A stretch of DNA of 64,000 bases, from assembly GCF_000143415.4 (NCBI RefSeq), contig NW_003314263.1, positions 2,786,700-2,850,699 on the forward strand, read 5' to 3'. The position numbers and the translations under genes are program-made. Each line of letters opens with the position of its first letter. The stretch's first letter is position 1. A model generated the notes under the pieces. It was not told where the DNA came from and did not search any database. It saw nothing but the letters and a program-made list of their open reading frames with translations. Shown here piece by piece: positions 37,760-46,991 of this stretch. This stretch comes from Selaginella moellendorffii. Lineage: Eukaryota > Streptophyta > Lycopodiopsida > Selaginellales > Selaginellaceae.

Positions 37760-38970
37760 GGAACTCTAACAGTAACTTCCAAGCATATGTATATATCTCA
37801 AACGATACGTGAAATACACATTACGATTGTTGACTCAACAATGCTCCATCCAGCCCGTCATGACCTCTAAAGTCTTGTCAAAGGACCACCTTCACGACTG
37901 GCATTGTCCAGGAGTTCTTGCTGAACCAAGTTTGCCGCTGTTTTTCTAGCCGTTGTTTGGAACCAATGTTAATCAACAATGAGAATACTAACAAGTCGTT
38001 AGTATTCAAGGTTCAGAATTATTAGTAGCGACCATGCAATGACACGGTATGACTGTTGACTCAATAGTCCTCCATCCAGCCAGTCATGAGGATCCAAAAG
38101 GCCTCACAGAAAAGTCTTGTCAAAGGACGACCTTGACGACTGGCGTTATCCAGAGTCCTTGCTGTTCCAAGTCACAGGCTTTTGTTTTCATTCTTTTTCC
38201 GTCCATATTGCTGCCTAATTTTGCCACTTTTTCTAGCAGCCGTTTGGCTTATGCTCCCACGTCTTCACAGCTCCGGATCTCCTCAAGAGATGACAGAGTG
38301 ACATCAAGAGTCATTACATTGGTTTCTTTGTCATGCTCACCGTAGTGGACCTTATTCTAGAACATTGCACTTTTCTAAGTTACATACTTGTAGTCATAAA
38401 GTCCCAAACAGATGATTAGTTTTCTGTATCTGCAAGTTTGGATTAATTTACTTAAGTTCTTGGGCCGAATAACTAGATGCATTTAATAACTATTTAGAGT
38501 TTGTTGCTTATTCAGTACTAACCATAATTTATTTGTTGTAAGTAGTAACTTCCATAGAACTAAGGCTAGAAGTAAAAGTTGTTGCCTATTTATGTTATAA
38601 CACCACACCAAAATAGATGGTATGTGATCACCCGAGAATGAAAAATGGATGATCATAATGCATTTAATAATCTATATTTAGCATTTAAAACTCCCTAAGA
38701 TTTACTACTGATCAAGATCGTAAACTTTCAACTTAGAACTTGTATCAATTAACTCTACTTAGAGTCTTAGATTCTCCAGTGATTAATGTTTTTCCTTATT
38801 CACATGTTAAAGCTTTTAACAATTGAAAGAAAATCAATTCATATAAATTATAATAAGAGTACTTTGTTAATATTAAAATTTAAAAGGGTAATGTTTAATG
38901 ACAGAACTAAGCTATACCTGGATCATTCTCTAGATCTTTCAAATGGATTCATTCCATGTTATGTTTTACA
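37760..38970. other. Divergent MTPSL/AUX spacer, module B
   Basis: Inverted relative to 48780-49760 and clearly homologous to it (shared GAACTAAGGCTAGAAGTAAAAGTTG region and CCAGTCATGA/CTTGTCAAAGGA blocks). Short open frames here are conserved only as DNA and are not evidence of genes. Confidence 0.6.
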
Positions 38971-39954
38971 GATCGCTGAAATTCTGCTCACAGTTCCCTT
39001 TTCTTATGCACAAGCAGGTCTGCCCTCCGCAATAGCATTTCAGGTGCTCCACGCACTGATGGGAGTTTACATAATTAACATCCTCTAGTACCTGACATAT
39101 CAGAAGAAGCAAAGCCTTCCGCTCCCACTGTACAACCAAAAGCGCAATACTCAGGTAAATTATACTTTTAGCTCAGACTCTACTCAGGTTGGTGATTCGT
39201 TTTCTTCTTTTATAGCTGCATGAGGTGTTGGGCTTTTAGGCAAATGGTGTGCAACTCTTGTATTGATGGTGCCGTATCTGTTCGTTGTGTGTGTTATTCA
39301 GCTTGCTGGCTGTAGCAAGTGATTTAGTTCTTTGTAGACTTCGCCTTATTCTGCTTATAACTTGCAGTATGATATGGCAGCATTGTCTTTGAAATGATCA
39401 ACTTACAAAAAGAACATGGACTGTGATATTTGGCGCCCTCTTCTCCCTGTCCATTATTCTGCCATCCGCTCAAAACTACAGAGCTTGGTCTTTTCTGGGA
39501 GTCATTGCGACTGTTTATACTTCATGTTATCTGGGACTTGCAGCACTATTCCATGGAAAGGCAAGTGTCTCTATATAATTCTCTTTCAGTAGTATCATCA
39601 TCTTTGTCGTGAAGGTCTCAGATGTTCAAATGTCTCTTGCTCCCTGTGGCTATACAGGATATTTTAGTGCTCTCAGCAATTTTCTGGAAGTTGGAACAAA
39701 GATAAGACCTGTGTAAGCATTTTTTAAGCGGGTCATCGTCATTTCTATTTTATTTATAGACTTTTAAACTTTGATTTTCCAGAGAGGACGCAATGTGGAA
39801 ACCGGAAGACTTCAAAACTCCCTGGTTTTACGGCATGATTTATGTTTTAATGGTGACTATGCCAGCAAGCATGACTATCTATGGGGTCTTTGGCGACCAG
39901 ACGTTGTCACATCCGTCTGCTTTGAAGTTGTTTCCAAAGTCAAAGTTTCGGGAC

Positions 39955-40130
39955 AAGCTCAAGTCTTCGGATGGCTTGCTCCCTTCTGGCCACAAACGTT
40001 ATTGTAAAAAAAGAGCGTGTATATTTTTGTTTTTCCTTCTTGAAGGTTCTATCAGAATTCCTTCTTCCTTGTGTGGAATCGTCGGGCTCAAAACCACCAC
40101 TGGTCGCACGACATGCCGCGGGATTGCAAT
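39955..40130 (+). pseudogene. Captured fatty acid amide hydrolase-like exon fragment
   Basis: Inside AUX-B, after an intron-like stretch (GTAAAAAAAG...TTCTTGAAG ending 40045), the sequence reads GSIRIPSSLCGIVGLKTTTG then RTTCRG. This is the amidase-signature glycine/serine loop, closest in my memory to plant FAAH. It lies between the two halves of the AUX-B RDIAIV codons. It looks like filler DNA that retains a donor-gene intron. Confidence 0.75.
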
Positions 40131-40174
40131 TTTGTTGCTTCTGCACCAGGCAATTAGCTTTTACAGTTTTCCAT

Positions 40175-40264
40175 CTTGGTATGGACCTCATCACCTGTCA
40201 TTCGCTGTTCGTTCTGTTCAAACAGAACGAACAGCGAATGACAGGTGATGAGGTCCATACCAAG
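40175..40264. repeat. 90-bp near-perfect palindrome in AUX-B
   Basis: Perfect 44-nt arms (40175-40218, 40221-40264) separated by CA. Sister copies have only the left arm, at the intron 6 / exon 7 junction. Confidence 0.93.
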
Positions 40265-40769
40265 CATTCTGAGCTCCCCACTCTACCTGTTCTGCGAGAA
40301 GTTTTTCAAAGTCCAAGACTCACCAAGCTTCACAAGGAGAACTTTGTTGAGAGTACCTGACATGTTTCTAGCAATCTGGTTAGCCGCTCTTGCATTCCCT
40401 TTCCTTCAAGTCTCAGCTCCTCATGCCATATTCGGAGCCTGCATCATTCCTTGGATTGCTTACATCGTGATATTCTGGGAGAAAGCTTTGAGTGGTGTAA
40501 GTTAAGCTCAACTCAACCTCTTACTCCTTCCTACACCACAATTTCTCATTTTTACTCCAGGTGCTCCAACCTGCCTTTCCGAAGTTGAGCTGGGAAAAAA
40601 CCTTCAGCATAAACCTGAAGCATTATAATCTGGATGGCAGCGATGAGCGGACTCGCATTATGGGCCAGCATAACAGTCCACACAAGACAAGGTGAACAAG
40701 TCGGCATATTCACAAAATGTTACATTTGCAAGTAAGCAATCGAAAAGCCACAATGCATATGGTTATGTT

Positions 40770-40965
40770 TACGCGAAAACTCGATCTTTCAAAACTTTTG
40801 ACCTAATTTTAAAACATTCATAATTTTTTTTGACAATAGTCAGATAGAGCTGAGGTTTGTTACAAAACTGGCGTCCATTTGCTTTAATGAGGGCCATTGT
40901 TCCTGCTGTAATCCCAGTCCAAACCACAGAGTAGAAGAACTGGAATATGTCGTGACCGACTGTCA
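40770..40965 (-). pseudogene. SAC1-like last-exon fragment, copy B
   Basis: Reads VGHDIFQFFYSVVWTGITAG then TMALIKANGRQFCNK, the second C-terminal membrane segment of the SAC-like copies. Nothing upstream remains; the sequence changes at about 40970 into the leader of the J-domain gene. Confidence 0.7.
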
Positions 40966-40979
40966 TGCAAACTTGGGCG

Positions 40980-41003
40980 CGAGAGAGAGAGAGAGAGAGA
41001 GAG
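40980..41003. repeat. (GA)n microsatellite
   Basis: About 12 GA units lie 17 bp before the J-domain gene ATG, probably in its 5' leader. Confidence 0.85.
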
Positions 41004-41019
41004 GGGTTTCTTCGCGGAG

Positions 41020-42402
41020 ATGGCGGCTTCTTCGCTGCGCGAGAGAGGCAACAGGCATTTCTGGAGCGACTCGGAGAATCTCTCGCCCCTGGTGAGGTAT
41101 GATCGATTGAGCAAGGCAGTGGCGGACTACTCCTCTGCTCTCTCTCACCTCGATCGATCTTCCCATGGCTCTGGCGATGGCGATGAGCACCGCGCCGAGA
41201 GATCCAGGTGCCACAAGAACCTGGCGTCGGCGCACAGGCGGCTAGCGATGGTGGCGCTCCTCCGCCACGATTGCTGCGGCGAGGACGTCGCTAGTTTCCA
41301 TCTATCCAGCTCCGTGAGGGATTCCCTCGACGCCATCTCCTACGGATCGGGGATCCAGTCCAAAGATTGGATCGCGTGGATCAAGGCGGCGCTGCTGGAT
41401 TTTGCCGCCATCGCGGCCAGCGATCCAGTTCTCGGCTCGGAATCCAGCCTCGCCAAGGCTTGCAAGATCTTCCAGCGCCACCCCCAAGGCTCAATCCACG
41501 CCAGCGCTGTTCTTCACAGGGCGTACTGCGAGGCTCTCCTCCGCAAGGCCGAGGAGATGATCCAGGACGTGGACAGGGGCGAGGCTGTAAGATCCTTCCT
41601 CGCTGCGCTGGGCATCCTCAGCGATTGCGCGGCGCCGCTGGAGGTCGCCGCCACGCAATGCGAGGGCCGCGCCTTCCGCGACTTCCGGCACGAGCTCCGG
41701 GAGCTCCAGCGGCGCGTGGAGCTCAAGCGCCGGCTGTGCGAATCCATCCAGGCGAGGAAGAAGGGCGAGGATTTCCGCGAGCTGGCCGGGAGATCGCGGG
41801 ATCCGGAGCAGCGGCAGGAGATCCTGGTCAGCGCGCTGGATCAGTTCCGCGAATCGGAGCGCCTGGCGAGGGATTGCGACGAGGAGGCGCGGGTTCTCGC
41901 GCTGGGAGGCGTGGGGCAGCTCCTCGTCACTCTGGGGCTGGAAGAACAGGGCGAGAGCGCCTACACGAGCGCCATCGCCATTGGCGATTCACTGCTCCAG
42001 CACAAGAGGAGGAAGAATTTCTCCGAGCTCGTGGAGAGGATGAAGAGCGCGTACCAGGCCCTGGCAATGAGGAAGAGGGATCACGAGGAGCTCAAGACCA
42101 AAGTTTTCATGCGCCTCGAGGCCAATTTCGCCAAGAACAAGCACAACCTGTCCAAGTTCCTCGAGTTTCTCCTCGCGGAGCATCCGCCGCCGGGGCTGGA
42201 TCCCGCGGATCGCGATCGGATCGTCGACGAGAGCGTCCAGTCGCCACGATCGGCGCTCAAGAAGGCGCTGCGGCTCTACCACCCGGATCACAACCAGAGC
42301 GGCAAGAACACGCAGTGGAAGATCATCTCGCAAGAGATCACCAAGTTCTTAGTCCTTCTACACGGAATGAAGATCAACTTAGAAAATTACTCTACTTAGA
42401 TT
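41020..42402 (+). CDS. Intronless TPR-like protein with C-terminal J-domain
   Basis: A 459-aa GC-rich frame. Residues 1-330 are alpha-helical and repeat-like (RYDRLSKAVADYSSALSHLD, NLASAHRRLAMVALLRHD and similar), resembling TPR arrays. The C-terminus has a partial J-domain with the diagnostic HPD (ALKKALRLYHPDHNQSGKN), expected to stimulate Hsp70 ATPase. The base composition (about 60% GC) contrasts sharply with the AT-rich surroundings. The last ten codons (MKINLENYST and the stop) match DNA of the AUX 5' flank at about 56320-56360, so the original 3' end was replaced. A large frame on the same strand (41367-42470) is a shadow. It may be a displaced functional gene or a truncated copy; no internal stop is seen. 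Confidence 0.7.
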
Positions 42403-43171
42403 CCCCAATGATTGATCATAGCTTCTTACATGTTTGGGGAGTTTTAAATGCAATTGAGTTTCACTTTTAGCCTTACTTTTATGGATACTACTTACAACAA
42501 ATAAATTCTGGTTAAAACCAAAGAAGTAACATAGTTACTAGCACTTAAATTAACACAAACTTGAGCACAACTCAAAAGCCAGATAAGTAATCATCGTTTT
42601 GAGACTTTATGACTACAAGTACATAACTTAGAAATAATGTTCTAGAGTGAGCATGACGTGAATCTACCAGGAAACCAATATAATGACTCTCAAACCCCAT
42701 GGATTGATCTCAGTCTGTCATCGTGCAACGATGATTGAAGAAATCTCATGGCCCGGACTGCCGAGCTGGCTTGTCCATAAACCGAACGGCAGTCAAGGTC
42801 ATCCTTTGAGAAGATTTTGTTACGAGTCCTTTGAGGTTTACCCTAAACCCTAAACCCTAAACCGGTCATGACGGGCTGGATGGAGCGTTGTTGAGTCAAC
42901 AGTCGTAACGTGTTTTTCACGTATTGTTTGAGATACATATGCTTGGAAGATAACTAGTCATCTGTTGCTGTTAGGTTGGCAAAGACTTCCAGTCTCTTGT
43001 CGAAATTGCATATGCTTGGAATGGTTGTTATTAATAAGTCTGATTATCTTGGATACTAACGACTTGTTAGTATTTTCATTGCTGATTAACATTGGATATA
43101 AGTTGGAGGCAGAGGTCCTTAGAAATTATCATTCTTCACTTCTGTTCTCTCTTACATTTGTGTTTTGCAAA
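42403..43171. promoter_or_regulatory. MTPSL-1 upstream region, module-derived
   Basis: 42380-42660 matches the AUX 5' flank at 56320-56630. 42870-43171 matches the upstream of MTPSL-2 (49660-49925). The AUX gene expected to the left has been replaced by the J-domain gene. A telomeric-repeat insertion lies at 42837-42865. Confidence 0.6.
42837..42865. repeat. Interstitial telomeric repeat insertion
   Basis: Three CCCTAAA units with flanking bases, inserted between GAGG and TCATGAC. These bases are contiguous in the paralogous sites at 49666-49673 and, inverted, at about 37857-37866. Confidence 0.85.
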
Positions 43172-44422
43172 ATGGCTCATCGGCAGCCCATCAGGGAGTT
43201 TTATCTTCCGAAGGTGCGTTGTTCCTTTCCTCTCAAAAACCACCCGGCCTACGACAAAATCGCGGAATCAGTGAAGGCTTGGGCTCTTCAATGTGCTCGT
43301 CCAGAGTCGAAGCTCCAGAAGCAGATGCTGGTAAATGAGAAGTACGCTCTCCTGGCATGTGTGATGAATCCATATGGACTCAAGGAACGCGTCTCAGACA
43401 TTGGTAAGTTCGTGGCGTGGTACTCAATTGTTGACAACTGCCTCGACGACGCGTCAAACACACAGTTCAGCATGGAATCCAGAAGGATCCAACAGGCTCA
43501 TGACTTCTTCACGAAGCTGATGAAAATCATGACCAGCAGCAACAGCAGCTCTAGTTTGGCCTCTGAGGAGAACGATTTGCTGCTTAACTCCCACGCAACC
43601 AGGTTCAGTTTCTTCTTCGCAGAATTGTGGAAGAGTTTCCATAGGGGAATGACGGTGAAGCAGCAGGAACGATTTGCGGACACAGTAAAGCAGATGTGTG
43701 CGGCCAACATGAAGCAACTTCAACGTAGAGGTAAGAACAAAGAAAGACCGGTACAAAGTTTGGAAGAATACATTCAGCAAAGGAGGGCCTCGGCTGCCGC
43801 TTCGTCTCTGGTGGTGCTGCTCGAGTACGCCCTCAACATGGAGCTTCCAGACAGCCTGCTCAATAATCCCAAGTTCCAGCGCCTGCAGATGTGTGCGATG
43901 GACTTCGGGGGTTGGACGAACGACATTGGATCGTTCCGGATGGAATACATGCAAGGGAGCTACGAGCACAGCCTGCCATGGGTGATCTGCGTGAACAGAG
44001 GGTGTTCTTTCCAGGAAGCAATGTTCGAAGCATGCGACATGATTTCAGCCATGAATGACGAGTTCATGGAGCTCTACAGCGAGATAAGTGAGTGGCCCGA
44101 GGTCAAGGAGCTCCAGCTCACCCCTTACTTGGACACTCTGGGGGCTCATATGGTTGGGAACATGCACTGGACGTGGAGTACGGAACGCTACCATGGTAGA
44201 AACTGGTCACCACCCAAACAGTACCACGGTGTGGTCCGGATGCTGCCAGATGCCACTATACTAGACCCAACTCCAGCTGCAGCACTGGGAATCCTTGGAG
44301 CTTCAAGGGGAAAATCCTCCAAAGTACTTGGCAAGGCTCGTGTGTCGTGGTCCCCTAGGAAACTCCTGATCAGCAAGACATCCATCAATCATCTCACCAC
44401 CAGAATACAGATTTCAATCTAA
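43172..44422 (+). CDS. Microbial terpene synthase-like protein MTPSL-1
   Basis: A 416-aa intronless class I terpene synthase fold, expected to ionise a prenyl diphosphate (FPP or GPP) with Mg2+ to make mono- or sesquiterpenes. The first metal motif is unusual: WYSIVDNCLDD (about residues 87-97), where DDxxD would be expected. The second, NDIGSFRME (about residue 249), fits the NSE motif N/DDxxSxxxE, and the downstream ERYHG supplies the R-Y pair. The start MAHRQPIREFYLPK is conserved in the two other copies; the in-frame extension upstream to 42965 is not. The C-terminal tail after PTPAAALGILGAS may be weakly conserved. Expression and product are unknown. The family is known from non-seed plants such as Selaginella. 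Confidence 0.85.
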   Translation: MAHRQPIREFYLPKVRCSFPLKNHPAYDKIAESVKAWALQCARPESKLQKQMLVNEKYALLACVMNPYGLKERVSDIGKFVAWYSIVDNCLDDASNTQFSMESRRIQQAHDFFTKLMKIMTSSNSSSSLASEENDLLLNSHATRFSFFFAELWKSFHRGMTVKQQERFADTVKQMCAANMKQLQRRGKNKERPVQSLEEYIQQRRASAAASSLVVLLEYALNMELPDSLLNNPKFQRLQMCAMDFGGWTNDIGSFRMEYMQGSYEHSLPWVICVNRGCSFQEAMFEACDMISAMNDEFMELYSEISEWPEVKELQLTPYLDTLGAHMVGNMHWTWSTERYHGRNWSPPKQYHGVVRMLPDATILDPTPAAALGILGASRGKSSKVLGKARVSWSPRKLLISKTSINHLTTRIQISI

Positions 44423-44701
44423 AAAAATATCAACAAAAACATATATAACATTTGAATTACATATTAATTTATATAAAAATGTTTAAGTACACAATGTATG
44501 TTGCATTTATCTTGAAAGAAATCGGAAAAATAGATGAAAGAGTATTACAACGTAAAGAGAAAAAATTGCATTGCACAAACTTAATTATGACATGTCACAA
44601 AGTCATGACCAAAGACCCAACCCAAGACATAATCATAGGATGACCCCTCTTTTACAATCGTCAACAAAAACTTTGCTTAAAACCCTAAATCTTCGCATTT
44701 G

Positions 44702-45580
44702 ATGTCAGAGGTTGCCCGATCGCGGAGGCTCCCTGTGCGGCGGCACAAGCAGACGATCGTTGATAAAGTGAGCTCGAACAGGGTGACACTGATTCTGGCT
44801 GAGACTGAATCAGCATTTTTCTTCATCGCAGCCCCTTGTTGCTCAACTGCTTGGATTTCTGCAGCGAAAAGCTCCTCAAATGTTGCTCGAGGATGGGTTC
44901 TCTCCGATTCTCTGTACGCAGCCGCGACGCCTTGCCGTGGTGTCTGTTGCCAAGATGGTGGCGGAGGAGCGAGGATGTGATCTAGGGGATGAAGTTGGAT
45001 TTCATATTGGACAGTTGAACAAATCAAGTGCTAGGTACTGTCTGGTTCTTCATTTGATTGGCGAATGAAGGAAATGCATGTTGCAGGTCCAAAATCGTCT
45101 TCCAGACGGCTGGTGTTTTCCCAGAACAGCTTAAAGCTAGAGGGATTGCCGTAGCCTCTCGGTACAACGTCCTTATACTGGATGAAGTGCATGAGCAATC
45201 CGTTGAGTCGGACATGGTACTCTGCTGCGTGAAGCTCCTGATGTTCAGGAACAAGAACATACGGTAGGCTACTGTCAAATAGCTCTTGGAACTGCAGTTT
45301 CAAATTTCCGTTTTACAGGTTGGTGCTTCTGTCTGCCAACAGCAGATTTGAAGCGCTACAAGTCATATTTCTCCGACTTGGGCGAGAAAGTCGAGAAGGT
45401 AGCTGTGTCAAATTTATCGAGTATCGTGCAACAGCAATTGTTTAGCTGCACTGTCAAGTACCTGGATCATGTATGTATGTTGTAACGTCTATTCAAACCT
45501 GCTGCTTAATGTGGTTTTCAGGTTGTCAATGTCCTCGGTAGCAGAGGCCTAATGAACTCATTGTTGCTAAACAGTGGCGT
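44702..45580 (+). pseudogene. DExH8-type RNA helicase 5' portion, broken, fused upstream of SAC fragment
   Basis: Begins MSEVARSRRLPVRRHKQTIV then [15 protein letters not shown], followed by a damaged Walker A region (the expected GETGxGKS is scattered over 44800-44890 with a frame change). It continues [20 protein letters not shown] (motif Ia), KIVFQTAGV, LILDEVHEQSVESDMVL (motif II, DEVH), and a motif III region that is frameshifted by an extra C near 45340 (D copy reads LMSATADLKRY). It ends VKYLDH before an intron. The closest match I recall is plant DExH8. It is truncated before the C-terminal helicase domains. Confidence 0.72.
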
Positions 45581-45599
45581 TTAAGTTTTTACGACATCT

Positions 45600-46879
45600 G
45601 ATTTTAACCAGCAAGGTAGCAAAGGAATTCTAAGTCTTGCCTACTCGGAATGCTATGCAAAGTCTGGTAACTGATAAGCTCCGGTACTAATGTATTCATC
45701 TTCATTTTTGCAAACTTAATCTTTTTTCTGCAGGTATGTGCAATATGATTTTCACCGTATATGTGGTCACATACACTTCGAGCGACTGTCAATTCTTTAC
45801 GACGCATCAAAAGAAGATTTCTCACAACAACAGTATGTGTAAGAGAAGGCAAATCTGATGCTCATATCCTTATTCTTCTTACAGGTTCTTTTTGACTAAT
45901 CCAGTTGGAGAGGTTATACAAGTGCAGCAAGGCATTATTAGAACAAATTGTGTCGGCTGGTTAGATCGAACAAATGTTACTCAGGTGTGTATTGACATCA
46001 AAGTATTTTTGAAACTATAGCTGGAACCAGTCAGGAACCAGTACGCGTTTTCTTCCCAGTGGCTGTTTGGAAGAAAAACATTGGAAAGTCAACTTCAGCA
46101 GTTAGGTGTCTTTAAATCGTCGGAAACAATCCGGAGCAATTCAGCTTTTGATAAGCAGTTTAAAAACTATAAGTCCACCATCTGGCTTCCAGTTGGATGA
46201 AAAGAACTGATCAAAAGTTTGTTGATCAGTATGGGCAGACCACGGGGATGAAATAAGCATGCAATATGCATTAAAAGGAGATTTTGTAGGGTGTGGCTCT
46301 AAGTTACCTGGTTGTGAGCTGTGATTTTATCTATTGCTGTATAGATATGGGAAGCGTACTGTATTTGGCCTCATTCGTGATGGCTTCAACGCCCTTACTC
46401 GCTACTTCTTCAACAATTTTACAGACGGCATCAGACAGGTACATGCATTTCCAACCCTCGAGTCACAACAATTTTTCGGAAAATGATAAAAATATAAAAT
46501 GCACAGGACGCTATGAATCTTGTGGCGGGCCGCTACACTGTTGCTGAAAACAAGCCATTACCATTCAAGCTGAATGGATTGGAAGCGTTGGCTGTAAGTA
46601 GACGTCGTTGTTCAATGCTGATGCTCTAACAGATTTCTGAATGTCACGCTTTCAGTATCTTCCGTTTGCCTCTGCTGTGATGCTCACCGGTATAACCATG
46701 ACCACCGTATCGTTGCGTCAAGGTAAGCAAACCAAAACTCGACCACAATACCAAAATGCTCTAACTTGGTTTGCATGACAGTCGGTCACGACATATTCCA
46801 GTTCTTCTACTCTGTGGTATGGGCTGGGATTACAGCCGGAACAATCCCTCATCAAAGCAAATGGGCGCCAGTTTTGTAA
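45600..46879 (+). pseudogene. SAC1-like phosphoinositide phosphatase 3' portion, copy C
   Basis: Exons encode YVQYDFHRICGHIHFERLSI, FFLTNPVGEVIQVQQGIIRT, the catalytic CX5R motif as NCVGWLDRTNVTQ, LFGRKTLESQLQQLGVFKSS, MWADHGDEIS-like sequence, [40 protein letters not shown], and two C-terminal membrane segments (YLPFASAVMLTGITMTTVSL; DIFQFFYSVVWAGITAGT). SAC domains remove phosphate from PI4P and related lipids at ER/Golgi or plasma membrane. The N-terminal half is replaced by DExH8 sequence. The donor after FKN reads ATAAGT instead of GTAAGT, a frame change precedes MQSL, and a 2-nt loss near 46845 alters the end, so function is unlikely. Confidence 0.75.
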
Positions 46880-46991
46880 CAGTCTGTGGGTTGCTCTGAC
46901 TACCTCTCACCACTGTCAAAAACTTTCATGAATGTTTTGAAATTAGGTCAAAAGTTGTGCCGAGATGCAAACTTGTAGTTGTCCAGGCTTT

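Larger units (their letters stand above)
38971..40735 (+). pseudogene. AUX/LAX-like permease pseudogene, copy B
   Basis: Exons 2-8 are recognisable (EILLTVPFSYAQAGLPSAIA, RTWTVIFGALFSLSII, DAMWKPEDFKTPWFYGMIYV, SALKLFPKSKFRDK, FLAIWLAALAFPFLQVSAP, GIFTKCYICK-stop). Exon 1 is missing. An insertion of about 175 bp (39955-40130) carrying an amidase gene fragment splits exon 6. A 90-bp fold-back repeat (40175-40264) replaces the exon 7 acceptor. Frameshifts occur near 39087 and elsewhere. It is convergent with SAC-B. Confidence 0.85.

Noticed and set aside
38049-38345. Frame conserved between modules B and C (PTSSQL...SSRDDRVTS)
   Set aside because: It lies in the duplicated promoter spacer and similarity is at DNA level with frame breaks in copy C.
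41367-42470. 367-codon frame overlapping the J-domain gene
   Set aside because: Arg/Gly/Pro-rich shadow of the GC-rich gene in another frame; no domain.
42965-43171. N-terminal extension of MTPSL-1
   Set aside because: Not conserved in copies 2 and 3; the region is AT-rich leader and the MAHRQ start is shared.
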